From Coniferiporia sulphurascens (taxonomy: Eukaryota; Basidiomycota; Agaricomycetes; Hymenochaetales; Hymenochaetaceae), in the NCBI GenBank assembly GCA_002794785.1, contig NBBA01000012.1, positions 248,001 to 312,000 on the forward strand: a stretch of 64,000 bases of DNA. Reading direction: 5' to 3'. This document shows, piece by piece, positions 32,381-44,560 of this stretch. Made by a program: the position numbers and the translations under genes. Below the pieces are notes generated by a model. That model saw only the letters and a list, made by a program, of their open reading frames with translations. It did no database searches and was not told where the DNA came from. Numbering within the stretch: the first letter of the stretch is position 1; each line of letters starts with the position of its first letter.

Positions 32381-35300
32381 ATAGAGACATCTCTATTCTT
32401 CAGTGGAATGCTGCCCACTCTCTAGCCGCGGTCCATTCCCTTATTCTGATCCTCACCACTGACCCATCCCCACCCACCACTATTTTGATTCAGGAACCTC
32501 CCTGGTACCAAATTGGCCTCCAGCCCTCACCCACCAACCCGACTGGCACTCCAGTCATTAACGTCCCATCCCTCCCAGGGTACACAGCCATTCTCCCCCC
32601 AGCCACCTGGCCAAGGGTTGTCATGTATGTATCCCGGGCCATCCCATCAATGGCCTGGTCAATCCTAGGCGCCGCATCCTTCGGCACTGACATCCTCACC
32701 ATCGAAATCCGTTCACACCTGACGATCTGTCTCTGCAACTATTATGGCATGCATGTGCCGGACCGCACCACAGCCACCCCCCTCTACCCCAGTGAGTCGT
32801 TCCTCTTCACACTCCCACCGGCACTGGCCTCCACTCTCCTTGTGGCGGGCGACTTCAACTGTTGCCACCACTCGTGGTCTGAACTCCTTGCTTCACAGCA
32901 GGAGGACTTGAGAGCGCAACCTCTTGATGACTTCTTCCAGGAGCACGGCCTTGCACCAGCCCACCTCCCGGACTCTGACTCTAGGCCTGTCAACAATCGT
33001 CAGTGGTGCCCAATTGACATGATCTGGTCTCTGTTACAATTTTTCCCTTACCTTCCTATATTTGCGCTGACTCACTTCCTCTTTGTCATCATCAGTTAGC
33101 GCAACTCCCCCATCTCTCTGCCTTACTCATCCTTATTTCGCATTGTGCCATAAGATGCCATGATGATGCCTTACTGCACCATCATGACGTGCTTTGCTTA
33201 CTGATCACCATACTTGTATTACCAAGGCCTTCCTTGCGTTTCCATGACCTTCCATAGTCTGGTAAACACACCTAACCAAGTCGCTACAGTAGCAAACACA
33301 TAGAGTAGCATATAAGCGTGTAACTTCAGTAGCACAAGCCCTAAGCTTGTGCTCTTTGTTCATACAAGCCCATTATCTGCTACCACCAGTCTACTGTGTG
33401 CCACTTGGCCATTAGTCGCTTCGTCGTAACCCGACTCGCTATAAGAAGCCCACTGCGTCCACATCGCCGATCAGGAAGCCCCATCGATGATCCCCATCGA
33501 CTTATGACATCTAGGAAGCCCCGTTGCCATACCATCAGTTCTGACGATCAGGAAGCCCCGACGTCGATCACCACGTAACCATTGAGCTTAACAGTCTCCC
33601 CCCGTGATAAATCCCAACTCAATTCTAGACTTGGGCACATCAACCACCTCCGCTCTGTCCAACCATGCCATCCTACACTGGTCCCTGCCGTCCCGGCCCC
33701 CACCTCCTACCGTCAAAACCCACTGGCTACTACCGGCTGACAAGGAGGAGTGGACCGACATCGCCTTCCCATTACTCGAAAACTGCCTTCCTCCAGCAGG
33801 TGGACAACATCCTCACCCTTGACATTAAAGCACAGGCAGTGGTTGACTCCATGATCACCGCCCTCGCCCCTTTCACCCAGATCAGCAAGCCATCCAAATC
33901 CGAGGTCCCTTGGTGGACCCCAACATGCAAAATGCTCCTCCAGGCAATTTCAACGGCCCCCACCCCCCTTCAATGGTCAGCAGCCCGTCGTGCATTTAAG
34001 CGGGGCATCCGGGCAGCAAAGCGGAACTTCTATGCGGAGCAGGCAGATCAAGCAGATGCCTCCAACATCTGGGGCTGGGCCAAAAGAGGCCTTGGCAACC
34101 GACCTACACCGATACCTTCGCTCAAAAAGCGTGACGGCTCCTTCACCCAATCAGACAATGAGAAAGGTGAGCTATTCCGCATGACCTTTTTCATGCCCCC
34201 ACCACCCCAACAAGCGGCCGACACTCAGCCGCCCCCCCTCCAACCAGCTACCCTGCCCATCCTCCTCATGGAGCTTATGGGGGCACTGGCCGACACTTCC
34301 AACTTGTCGGCTCCAGGCCTCTCAGGGATCGGATACCGCCCTCTCAAATGGGTAGTAGATGCTTACCCCAAGGAGATACTCACCCTTTTCAACGACTGTC
34401 TGTGCATGGGGCACCACCCCAAGTGCTGGTGGGTGGCAAAAGTGGTAATGCTCCAGAAGCCAAACAAGGGGGACCCCTTTTCGCCATGATCATATAGGCC
34501 CATTACCCTTGAGGAGACCCTAGGGAAACTCCTCAAAAAGATCATAGCTAACCGGCTCCAGTTCCTCGCTAACACGAGAGACTGGCTGCCACCTAACCAA
34601 TACGGGGGGTGTCAAGGACACTCTGTCTATGATGCCACCCAGCACCTTCTACAGATTATGGAACAAGCCCACACTGAGGGCCACGTATGTTCGATCCTAG
34701 CAGTCGACATACAGGGGTTCTTCGACTCAGTACATCCACAATGCCTCCACCGGCAACTATTGGACCTCCAGTGCCTGCCAGACATGGCGGACTGGTGCCT
34801 GTCCTTCATGACAGATCGGCAGGTGGCCATCGCTTTTGACAGCACCACCCTTCCAATGGCCCAGAAACCCGACCTAGGCACCCCTCAAGGGTCCCCAGTA
34901 TCCTTGATCCTCTTGACTATCTTTGCAGGCATGGTCCTCCGGAAATTCCACCAAACCGGTACCACCGCACTAGCGTACGTAGACAACCACCTCCTTGTGT
35001 GTGTCGGACCCAGCATGGCATCCAACTGCCAGCAACTGTCTAATGCCTACCATCAACTCAATGCCCACTTTGGCGCCATCAGCCTCAACATTGAAGCCAC
35101 CAAAACAGAGTGCCTTCACTTCCACCCACCCTGACGACGCTCAGCCGCCTACACTGACTGGGACACTGCCGGAGTATGGGTCGCCCCTGCCATGCTTATC
35201 CGACCCTCTATCCCACTCCATTGGCTGGGAATATGGTGGGACCCCGCCCTCACATTCAAGGCCCATGTGGAGTGCATGCGCTCCAAGGGCCTCTCCATGC

Positions 35301-36952
35301 TTGCTGCCCTCTGCATTCTCGGCAACACAGAACACAGAATCTCAGCCCTCCTCCTTCATTGACTATACACTGCCTGCATCTGCTCTGTTCTCACATGGGG
35401 CGCCCTGGTATGGTACCGTGGCCGATGCCAAAAAACATTAGTAAGCCGCCTGCAGGCCATGCAAAACACGGCATGCAGATGGATTCTGGGCGTCTACAAA
35501 GGTGCCTCCCCTTTCTCCACAAATTTTCTTTGTTCCCTTCCCCCTCTTTCTTACTACTTTGAATACGCTAAGACTCTCCACTCTCTGTGCCTCTGGCGCA
35601 CCCCGCATTCCGTCGGTAGAAAACGTTATTATAAAACCATAACTAACCGACCCTTTTCCACTTCTCTGCAGGTCTGGGTCCCTTGGGTACAGCCAGTCCC
35701 TGCATACACTCATCCCCCGTGGACGGATCCTCTGGCATTTATGAATGGACGAGTTTCATTTGCCACTCCTATCACTCCAGTCAGCAAAGACACCCACAAG
35801 GAATTTGTGGGCACTGCACGCTCCCTGAGCACCCTCCCCCACCTCCAGGTTTTCACCGATGGCTCCCGCATCAGCTCAAAGTCCGGATCAGCCGTCTGCA
35901 CCATGAGGGGTCTTACCCGCCTCAAGTCCCGCCAGCTGGCCTCCCCCACCTGCGCAACAGCTACAGATGTGGAAATTTTCTCTCTCACCTCCGCACCAAG
36001 CTGGGCCACCCACCACCTACAGGAGCTCCTGCCTGTTGCATCCAACATCTTCTTCCTGTCGGATTCGCTGATGGCACTCCACCTGATCTGCACATGGGCG
36101 CCAGTTCCTGGCACACACCTCCTCCACCAATGGAAGGCAGGGGTCCAGACTCTATTGGACTCTTACCCGGATCTTTCCATTCATTTCGCTTGGTGCCCAG
36201 GTCACTCAGACATCCCAGGGAACAAATGGGCGGACCATGAGGTGAAGTTTGCAATGAACCTACCCCTGTCCTCCCTTGCACCCTCCACCTCAGCACTGAA
36301 AGAGGCTGCTGTCAACACACTCATGGAGCATTGGTCCCTATCACTAGCCCATCCCCTTGCCTCAACAGCCGACAAGTATCTTGCTGTCAACGGGGTCCCC
36401 TCCTGCCATCCCTGAAAGCTTATCATGCAGTCAGTGGACCACCCCCGCTGGGAGCTCTCTGCAGTTGCTCAGGTTCTCTGTTGTGCCGGTCCCTATGGGG
36501 GCTACTGGCTGAGTTTTGACTCCGCCTACCGGCGCAGGCATGGCCTGATCTCACACTGTAGATGGCACAACCACCCCCCCTGGCCGGCCCAGTTGACCAC
36601 GCATGTTTTAGGCAGTTGCCTCACCTTCTGACCTTGGATGTGCAAGATCTGGCCCCCCTGCGACCCCCTTCTGACCCATCACACCAAGTGGGCCAACGAA
36701 AACCGTCTCCAGGTTCTGCACCACTGGCTTAAGCTGATGGGGCACCTCAACCGCCTCTCAGACCGTACCTCGGCCGCCATCTGCTTGGCCTTCACCATGA
36801 TGGAGCTCGATGGACACCCGACTGACGAAGATATGGACTTGGACCTCCTCAGGGACTACATGAGTCGTATGCTTGGAACCCGTACCCAGGACCCGGACCC
36901 GGCTCTCTTGGAGCTCTCGGGTACACTTCCACCCTTTTCCTCTGGTCTATGA
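32377..36952 (+). pseudogene. LINE ORF2 (EN-RT-RNase H), type 2, copy M
   Basis: EN: MNRDISILQWNAAHSLA, ILIQEPPWYQ, NYYGMHVPD, VAGDFNCCHHSW, PIDMIWS, then the LTR, then LSNHAIL. RT after 34490: YRPITLEETLGKLL, VDIQGFFDSV, GTPQGSPVSLI, AYVDNHLLVCVG (second Asp of YVDD lost), IPLHWLGIWWDP. RNH: VFTDGSRISSKSG, DVEIFSL, FFLSDSLMALHLI, CPGHSDIPGNKWADHE. C-terminal HCRWHNHPPWPAQ...GSC, stop at 36952. Open frame 35459-36415 covers the RT C-terminus and RNH. Stops and frameshifts occur near 33780, 34489, 35133, 35360 and 36415. Confidence 0.86.
33032..33593 (+). mobile_element. Solo LTR 3 (562 bp) in copy M
   Basis: TGTTACAATTTT...GAGCTTAACA with the exact 5-bp TSD GTCTC (33027-33031 and 33594-33598). 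It has the same TATATAAG region, CTTTGTTCATACAAGCCC block and repeated AGGAAGCCCC motifs as LTR 1. It is inserted in the endonuclease between PIDMIW and SDH. No internal region remains. Confidence 0.93.
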
Positions 36953-36985
36953 CTGCCTTTCGGACTCTCCCATGTATGTCCCGGC

Positions 36986-37164
36986 TTCCCTTGCCCCCTC
37001 TATCTCCGCTCTGAAGGAAGTAGCAACATGCACACTCAGTGAGCATTGGTCCCTTCAGCTGGCCTGCCCCCTGGCCTCTACAACCGACAAGTACCTGGCG
37101 GTAACAGGGCCCCCCACATGACGACCAAGAAAGCTCATAACAATCTCAGTTGACCACCCTCATG
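36986..37164 (+). pseudogene. Type 3 LINE ORF2 fragment (copy W, 5' half)
   Basis: Encodes the linker after RNase H: SLAPSISALKEVATC, LSEHWSLQLACPLAST, DKYLAV, then a stop and RKLITISVDHPH. It is homologous to ADKYLAV...DHPHNELS of types 1 and 2 but clearly diverged. It stops at GACCACCCTCATG (37152-37164). The same 13 bp stands at the start of O on the minus strand (44548-44560), where the coding sequence continues (VELTVVAQVLC). W and O are therefore one element. Confidence 0.75.
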
Positions 37165-37166
37165 TT

Positions 37167-37197
<31 letters not shown>

Positions 37198-37485
37198 TCC
37201 TGCAGTATTACATAATTACAAGCTGCCCCCCTGAAAGGGGGGCCCTAACTACATAACAACAGAGGTGCCCGTCATTGCACAATGCACAAAACTGGGCGGG
37301 GGCCCTGCTCCCCAAGGGGAGCCAGAGTGGGAGGGCCCCTATTAGTAGGTAAACAGAAAGAGGGAGGAATACATGTTACTACCACCAAACCAAATGGATG
37401 ACATCAGGCAAAGGGGGTAGCTTAGAATTGGAAAGGGAGGGCAAGAGCGCCGGCCAGGATGTATGAAGAGGATCCCAAAGGGCAG

Positions 37486-40400
37486 TCATAGATCAGAGGA
37501 AAAGGGAGGAAGCGCACCTGAAAGCTCCAAGAGAGCCGGGTCTGGGTCCTGAGTATGGGGTCCAAGCATACGACTCATGTAATCCCGGAGGAGGTCCAAG
37601 TCCATATCTTCGTCAGTAGGGTGTCCCTCCTGCTCCATCGCAGCATATGCCAGGCAGATGGCAGCGGAGGTGCAGTCTGAGAGGCGGTTCAGGTGCCCTG
37701 TCAGCTTAAGCCAGCAGCACAGAACCTGGAGATGGTTTTCGTCGGCCCACTCAGTGTGGTGGGTTGGAAGTGGGTCACATGGGGGCCAGACTTTGTGGAT
37801 CCATGGTTGGAAAGCGGAGCATCTGCCCAATACATGCGCAGTCAACTGGGCCAGCCAGGGGGGGTGGTTGTGCCATCAGCAGTGCGAGATCAGGCCATGC
37901 CTGTGTCGGTAGGCTGAGTCAAAGCTCAGCCAGTAGCCCCCGTAGGGACCGGCACAACAGAGAACCTGAGCAACTGCGGAGAGCTCCCGGTGGGGGTGGT
38001 CGACCAACTGCATCATGAGCTTTCAAGGACGGCGAGAAGGGACACCATTGACAGCTAGGTATTTGTCAGCTGTCGAGGCAAGGGGGCAGGCAAGTGAGAG
38101 GGACCATCGCTCCATAAGGGTGTTGACAGTGACCTCTTTCAAGGCTGAGGTGGAGGGTGTGAGGGGAGATGGGGGTAGATTTGTTGTGAACTTTGCCTCG
38201 TGGTCTGCCCATTCATTCCGGGGATGTCCGAGTGTCCCAGACACCAAACAAAGTGAATGGAAGGATCCGGGTACAAGTCCAAGAGAGTCTGGACCCCCGC
38301 CTTCCATTGGTGGAGGAGGTGCATGCCTGGAACTGGTGCCCATGTGTGGATCAGGTGGAGTGCTGTCAGCGAGTCCGAAAGAAAGAAGATGTCGGATGCG
38401 GCAAGCAGGTGCTCCAGAGATGGTGTGCGGCCCAGCTTGGTGTGGAGGTGAGGGAGAAGATCTCAGCATCCATAGCAGTTGCGCAGGTGGGGGAGGTGAG
38501 CCGGTGAGACTTAAGGCAGGTGAGGCCTTCCATGGCACAGACTGCTGATCCAGATTTTGAGCTGATGCGGGAGCCATCAGTGAAGACCTGGAGGTGGGGG
38601 AGGGTGCTCAGGGAGCGTGCAGTGCCCACAAATTCCTTGTGGGTGTCTTTGCTGACCGGAGTGATAGGAGTGGCAAATGAAACTCATCCATTCGTAAATG
38701 CCAGAGGATCCATCCAAGGGGGATGAGTGTATGCAGGGACCGGTTGTACCCGAGGGACCCAAACCTGCAGAGAAGTGGAAAAGGGACGGTTAGTTACGTT
38801 TTTATAATATTGCTTTCTACCGATGGAGTGCAGGGTGCACCAGAGGCGCAGAGAGTGGAGAGTCTTAGCATATTCAAAGTAGTAAGAAAGGGGGGGAAGG
38901 GAACAAAGAAAATTTGTGGAGGAGGGGGAGGCGCCTTTATAGATGCCCAGAATCCATCTGCATGCCATGTTTTGCACAGCCTGCAGGCGGCTTACTAGTG
39001 TTTTTTGGCGTCGGCCATGGTACCATACCGGGGCGCCCCATGTGAGGACAGAGCGTACACAAGTGGTGTATAGTCAACGGAGGAGGAGGGCCGAGATTCT
39101 GTGTTCAGTGTTGCCGAGGATGCAGAGGGCGGTGAGGGTGGAGAGGCCTTTGGAGCGCATGTGCTCCATGTGGGCTTTGAAGGTGAGGGTGGGGTCCCAC
39201 CATATTCCCAGCCAATGGAGTGGGATAGATGGTCAGATAAGTGTGGCGGGGGCAACCCAAACTCCAGCGGTGTCCCAGTCGGTGTATGCAGTGGAACAGC
39301 ATCGGGGTGGGTGGAAGTGAAGGGCTTCCATTTTGGCAGCTTCGATGTTGAGACCGATGGCCCCAAAATGGGCATTGAGTTGGTGGTATGTGTTGGACAG
39401 TTGCTGGCAGTTGGATGCCATGCTAGGTCCCACGCACACTAGAAGGTGGTCATCGACATATGCGAGGGCAGTGGTGCCGGTTTGGTGAAATTTCTGGAGG
39501 ACCACGCCCGCAAATATGGTTGAAAGGATCGGGGATACCGGTGACCCTTGGGGGGTGCCGAGGTTGGGTTTCTGGGTGGTTGGGAGGGTGGTGCTGTTGA
39601 AAGCGATGGCTACCTGCCGATCCGTCATGAAGGACAGACACCAGTCCGCCATGTCTGGCAGGCACTGGAGGTCCAGCAGTTGCCAGTGGAGGAGTTGTGG
39701 GTGTACTGAGTCGAAGAAGCCCTGTATGTCGACCACAAGGACCGAGCATACGCAGCCCTCGGCATGGGCTCTTTCTGCAATCTGTAGGAGGTGCTGAGTG
39801 GCGTCGTAGACAGAATGTCCTTGACGCCCCCCGTATTGGTTAGGTGGCAGCCAGTCCCTCGTGTTAGCAAGGAACTGGAGCCGGTTAGCTATAATCTTTT
39901 TGAGGAGTTTCCCTAAGGTCTCCTCAAGGGAGATGAGCCAGTATGAGTGTGGCAAGAAAGGGTCCTTCTTGTTTGGCTTCCGGAGCATTACCACTTTTGC
40001 TGATCACCAGCACTTGGGGTGGTGCCCCATGCACAGACAGTCATTGAAAAGGGCGAGGATCTCATCGGGGTAGGCATCCACCACCCATTTGAGAGGGTGG
40101 TAGCCGATCCCTGAGAGGCCTGGGGCCGACAAGTTGGAGGTGTCAGTCAGTGCCCCTGTAAGCTCCGAAAGGAGTATGGGCAGGGCAGCTGGTTGGGGGG
40201 GGGGGGGGGGGTGGCGGCGTGTTGGCTGCTTGTTGGGGTGGTGGGGGCATGAAGAAAGTAGTGCAGAAGAGCTCACCTTTCTCATCATCCAATTGAGTGA
40301 AGGTGCTGTCTCGTTTTTTAAGTGAGGGGATCAGTGTAGGTTGGTTGCCAAGGCCTTGTTTGGCCCAGCCCCAGATGTTGGAGGCATCTGCTTGATCTGC

Positions 40401-41498
40401 TTGCTCTGCATAAAAATTTCGCTTAGCTGCCCTGATGCCCCGCTTGAATGTGCAGCAGGCTGCTGACTGTTGAAGGGGGGTGGGGGCCGCTGAAATCGCC
40501 TGGAGGAGCATTTTGCATGTCAGGGTCCACCAGGGGACCTCGGTTTTGGACAGCTTGCTGATGCAGGTGAAGGGGGCAAGGGTGGCGATCATGGAGTCGA
40601 CCACTGCCTGCACTTTGGTGTCGAGGGTGATGGTGTCATCCGCTTGTTTTAGGAAGGCGGCTTCAAGTAGCGAAAAGGCAATGTCAGTCCACTCCTCCTT
40701 GTCGGCTGGTAGTAGCTGGCGGGTTTTGATGGTGGGAGGTGGAGACTGAGATGGCAGGGACCAACGTAGGATAACATGGTTGGACAAAGCAGAGGCAGTT
40801 GAAGTGCCCGAGTCTAGAATCGTGTCAGGGTTTATCGCGGGGGGGGACCAGATCATGTCAATTGGGCACCGCCAATGGTTGTCGACAGGCCTAGAGTCTG
40901 AGTCCGGGAGGTGAGCTGGCACAAGGCCATGCTCCCGGAAGAAGTCATTGAGAGGTTGGGCCCTCAAGTCCTCCTGCCGTGTAGCAAGGAGTTCGGACCA
41001 TGAGTGGTGGCGATGGTTGAAGTTGCCAGCCACCAAGAGAGTAGAGGCCAAAGCCAGTGGGAGTGTAAACAGGAACAACTCACCGGGGTAGAGGGGGGTG
41101 GCGGTGGTACGATCCAGCGCATGCATACCATAGTAGTTGCAGAGGTGGATCATCAGTTGTGATCAGATTTCAATGGTGAGGATGTCGGTGCTGAAGGATG
41201 CAGCACCTAAGACTGACCAGGCAGTTGTTGGGATGGTTCGGGATACATATGTTACCACCCTTGGCCGAGTGGCTGGGGGGAGAACAGCTGTGTATCCTGG
41301 GAGGGACAGGACATTGAATACTGGCATGCCAGCTGGGTCAGTGAGTGAGGGTTGGAGGCCGATTTGATACCAGGGCAGTTCCTGGATCAAAATAATGGTG
41401 GGTGGGGACAGGTCAGTAGTGAGGATCAGAATAAGGGAATGGACCGCAGCTAGTGAGCGGGCGGCATTCCACTGAAGAATAGAGATGTCTCTATTCAT
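37486..41498 (-). pseudogene. LINE ORF2 (EN-RT-RNase H), type 2, copy N
   Basis: MNRDISILQWNAARSLA at 41498. EN: ILIQELPWYQ, NYYGMHALD, VAGNFNHRHHSW, PIDMIWSPP, LSNHVIL. RT: SLEETLGKLL, VDIQGFFDSV, GTPQGSPVSPI, AYVDDHLLVCVG, WLGIWWDP. RNH: VFTDGSRISSKSG, DAEIFSL, FFRTR (frameshifted), GHSDIPGMN (frameshift). C-terminal part AHVLGRC, stop at 37486. Stops shared with P: TGA after DILTIEI (41163), TGA in CWWSAKV (about 40003), TGA after VAPATLI (39233), and TGA replacing CGA in RRLYT (about 39075). Shared lesions show that N and P derive from the same already dead sequence. Confidence 0.86.
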
Positions 41499-43530
41499 TG
41501 GTCCTCCATGGTTTCATCTTCAGGTCCCTCAACTGCCTCTAGGATCTGGCAGAATCGCTGTTTCTTGGGGCATTGAGGGAGGGTAGCAGGGTGGTCACCC
41601 TTGCAGTTGGTGCAATAGCGGGGGTGAGGGCACTGGTCACCCTCAACAGCTTCGGTGGCGCAGGATGTGCAGGACTTACGGTGGTTGTGGGATAAATGTC
41701 CCCCTCCACAGTCCGTGCAGCAGGGCTGGGTGTGGCAGCCTTTTGTCCCATGGCCTAGGCCCTGGCAGTGTTCACATTGGGTGAGGCTGGGGCGATAGGG
41801 CGGGATGGAGAGGGAGAGGGCAGAGCCAAACAGCCAAACGCGTGGGCGCTTAAGGAGCTGTGTGCAGATTGAGCCATCGGGGTTGGAAAAGGAGAAAGCC
41901 ATGGGGCATTTCTGGAGGGTCGGTAGGTGATCCTCTGTGGTGGCAAAGTGGGGGTCAATGACAAAGTCGAGGGGGCGGAGCGCTGGGTTGTTCCGGATTT
42001 CGGCCATGAGGGCCTTCGGGGATATGGTGTGTCCATTTTGGCTGAAGAGGTAGTCCATGCAGGGCACCATGGAGATGTGGAGGGCAGACCTTGGGCGGAC
42101 CCGGACTGGGGTGAGGGTAAAGCGGGCAGAGATTTGGTCGGCAGTCATGGTTAGGCATCTGTCACACATATGGGCTGCAAACACCGCTGAGTGACAATCA
42201 ATAATCGTGTCGGTGGCTGGAGAGGCAGAGGCTGGTCGCTTGGCAAAGGAGGTCATGAGGTTCCCCTTCACATTAAAGGAAGATGCAAGGACCGTGACCT
42301 GGTCAGTGGTGGGAAGGGAAGAGAAAAACTCATGTGCTGTGGCTGTGAGGTGCATGGCCAGGAGCTGCAGTTCGGTTTTGGGGACAACGGCCAGGATGAG
42401 GACCAGGGTTGGGTCCTTGGCATAGACCGGGGGTGGGGGTGGGACCTGGCATTGCTTTTTCTTTTTTTTGTGGGTCACTGTGGTGAACACAGTGCCCTGG
42501 GTCGGGGCAGCAGGGCTGGGGTTGGATGCGGTGGGTGGGGCCGGGGCGGCCACCACCTGGGCATAGGAGCTTGTCGGTGCCGCGGTGTTAGCGGGCTGGG
42601 CAGTGGTGGTGGTAGCCTGGGCCTTCTGGGCCTGTGGGGCACGGGGCGTGGGCCGGTTGACAAGCGTGGAGACTTGCCAGGAGATGGAGGCCACTTCTGT
42701 GGAGAGCTGTTTGACAATGTTAGTCAGTGCAGCCACATCAGGTGACATGTTAGTGGTTCCGGGGGTCCTGGTCAGGGCAGAGGGTTGTGGAGTGGTGGTT
42801 GGGGTCCGTTGTTGGGGGCAAGCTGGGGCAAAGGGCGCAGGTAGGGAGGCTTCCGCCCCCCCCCTCGCGATGTTGTAGGCCATCTCAATATTGCGAGAGA
42901 TGATGTACTGGGAGTCCTTCTCATCCCTCAAAACACCGGTGATGGTCTGTTGGACGTTCCATAGGAGGTCGCCCACAAACTTAGCCGCAGCTCAGTCAAT
43001 CTCTGCGGGATTGTAGCGGTGGGTCTTCCTGTTGAAGTCCTCTAATGCTCTGGAGATGGCATACATAAAGCCTGATGTGTGCGGCTCAAACTGGGCTCGA
43101 GGGCAGGGTCGGGGGGTGTGTGGGGAGAGGTTTTCGGATGAGTGCTTGTTGGTGAGCAGCGGTGAGGGCATGTGTGGGTTCTTGAGGATGTCTTCCATCT
43201 CGCCCTGCTCGTTAGAGCTGGCGGGGGGGTTGGAGCCTATGGATGGGGGGCGGCTGACGTGCTCGAATGTGCAGGTGAACTCTGTGTTCGAGACTCCGAT
43301 GATGGGGGATGGGGCAAGATGGAGTGCATCTGGGGACGATGCAGGAGACCTGGGTCGATTTGGGTGGGGGTGGGGGTCGTACCATGCAAAGCGGTGGCAA
43401 TGTTGTCGGCGGCCACCCAGTTGGCGGTGGCCCTGGCGGCCCTGTCTGCATCGGCACTGGCTGATGAGGGAGGTGGGAGGGGTGGTCGAGTCGAACGTAG
43501 AGCATTCCTGTATCCACTGGGGTTTGACAT
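41495..43530 (-). pseudogene. LINE ORF1 (Gag-like RNA-binding), type 2, copy N
   Basis: ATG 43530 (MSNPSGYRNALRST). Pro/Ala N-terminus, then across frameshifts TNKHSSENLSPH, SRALEDFNRKTH, then open from 42976: MGDLLWNVQQTI, NIEMAYNIARGG, ALTNIVKQLSTEVASISWQVSTL, KKKKKQCQV, FFSSLPTTDQVTV, YLFSQNGHTISPKALMAEIRNNPAL, knuckles CEHCQGLGHGTKGC, CTDCGGGHLSHNH, CTNCKGDHPATLPQC, ending MEDQ at 41495. The 493-codon open frame (42976-41495) is the longest intact type 2 ORF1 piece in the window. Frameshift and stop near 42990 and 43200. Confidence 0.87.
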
Positions 43531-43588
43531 GGGGGAGTTTTAGCTGCCCACACTAGTTGATGGTGGTGGTTACTGGTCAAGAAGGATG

Positions 43589-43723
43589 GCCCCTATTAGT
43601 ACCGAAGCCATGAAAGAGGGAGGAGTACGTGTAACTACGGCCAAGCCAAACGGACAACATCAGGCAAAGGGGGGTAGCTTAGAATTGGAAAGGGAGGGTG
43701 AGAGTGCCAGCCGGGACATACAT
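43589..43723 (-). mobile_element. Detached piece of copy M's 3'UTR (X)
   Basis: On the minus strand this is type 2 3'UTR starting exactly with ATGTATGTCCCGGC, where plus-strand M stops at 36985. It runs through CCAATTCTAAGCTACC to TACTAATAGGGGC, where the 5' end of N begins. It has no coding content. The 14-bp match is the TSD of type 3 element W+O. Confidence 0.78.
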
Positions 43724-43767
43724 TTTTTTATTTATTTATTATTCCTACTGCACTATGTAATACACCT

Positions 43768-43786
43768 GCAGCCCCAGAGGGGCCGC
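43768..43786 (-). other. Type 3 3'UTR hairpin with changed sequence
   Basis: On the minus strand GCGGCCCC, loop TCT, GGGGCTGC: an 8-bp stem with one G-T wobble. It sits at the same place as the C7/G7 hairpin of types 1 and 2 but with different bases on both sides of the stem. Paired changes imply that the fold, not just the sequence, is maintained. Confidence 0.55.
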
Positions 43787-44052
43787 CTGTAAACTACCTA
43801 ACTACTGAGGTGCCTGTCATTGCTCATCGAGTGAAACTGGGCAGGGCACGTGCCTCCGAGGAGGCCTAGTGTACTTACGCGCCCTATTAGGGATAAATAG
43901 GGGAGGGGGAGAGGGAGGTATACATATCGCAACTACAGAGAACCCGAACAAGTCAAAGCACGGTCAGGAAAAGAGAGTCCCTTAGAAGCAGAAAGGAGTG
44001 GCTGTGATTGCCATAGAAGAAACCGATGGGGAATCCGAAGGGCAGTCACAAG

Positions 44053-44560
44053 TCAGAGGGAAATGGTGGGAGTGTACCTGAGAGCTCCAAAAGGGTCGGG
44101 TCTGCGTCCTGAGTCCTGGATCCAAGCAACCTTCACACGTAGTCCCGGAGGGTATCCAAGTCGAGGTTGTTGTCGGTGGGGTGTCCATCCAGGTCCATAG
44201 CCACAAAGGCAAGGCGAATCGCCCCGGCTGTGTGGTTGGACATGCGGTTGAGGTGGCCTGTAAGGTGTAGCCAGCACCTTAAGACCAGAAGGTGGTTTTC
44301 GTCCACCCATTCAGTGTGGTGGACAGGGAGGGGTCGCTCTTGGACCAGACACGGCGTATCCACAGCTGGAAAGTTTCACATCTGCTGAGGATATGGAAGG
44401 TTGACTGTGCTGGCCAGGGTGGGTGGTTGTGCCATCTGCAGTGGGAGATCAGGCCATGTCTGTGCTGGTAGGCTGAGTCGAAGCTCAGCCAGTAGCCCCC
44501 GTAGGGACCGGCACGGCAGAGGACCTGCGCCACCACAGTGAGTTCCACATGAGGGTGGTC
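44053..44560 (-). pseudogene. LINE ORF2 C-terminus, type 3 (copy O)
   Basis: VELTVVAQVLCRAGPYGGYW, LSFDSAYQHRHGLISHC, RWHNHPPWPAQ, HILSRCETFQLWIRRVW, then in a second frame LTGHLNRMSNHTAGAIRL, FVAMDLDGHPTDN and DLDTLRDYV. The HC...H...C motif of the C-terminal domain is intact. It is broken by a frameshift near 44320-44370. It differs from types 1 and 2 at many residues, so it is an older or separate subfamily. Confidence 0.75.

Larger units (their letters stand above)
31011..36985 (+). mobile_element. Type 2 LINE (copy M), 5' end missing, 3'UTR split
   Basis: Starts inside ORF1 (ARGGAEASLPAP region, in a G-run), carries a solo LTR in ORF2, and reaches the first 33 bp of its 3'UTR before being cut by type 3 element W. 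The 14-bp sequence ATGTATGTCCCGGC at the break (36972-36985) is repeated inverted at 43710-43723, next to the rest of a type 2 3'UTR (X). M and X are therefore the two halves of one element. Confidence 0.8.
37165..43588 (-). mobile_element. Type 2 LINE, full-length in its present arrangement (copy N)
   Basis: 6,424 bp on the minus strand from CATCCTTCTTG at 43588 to an AAT-repeat tail at 37165-37197. The part 37165-42200 forms an inverted repeat with P (44562-49590). There is no TSD between its own two ends. The left flank carries GACCACCCTCATG, which matches the edge of O, and the right flank is 3'UTR piece X. This fits a hybrid of two insertions created by recombination in the inverted repeat. 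Confidence 0.85.
43724..44560 (-). mobile_element. Type 3 LINE 3' half (copy O)
   Basis: Minus strand: starts in the ORF2 C-terminus at GACCACCCTCATG, ends with a diverged 3'UTR and an A-rich tail (43724-43743). The 3'UTR keeps the family layout, including ACTGCAGG-like and ATTACATAGTG blocks, and a hairpin at 43768-43786. Type 1/2 3'UTRs align only loosely. Together with W it is flanked by a 14-bp TSD once the local inversion is undone. Confidence 0.78.

Noticed and set aside
36986..44560. Twin-priming (LINE 5' inversion) as the explanation for W and O
   Set aside because: In twin priming the inverted 5' part lies directly upstream of the 3' part. Here W lies on the 3' side of O with N in between, and the TSDs fit a spacer inversion instead.
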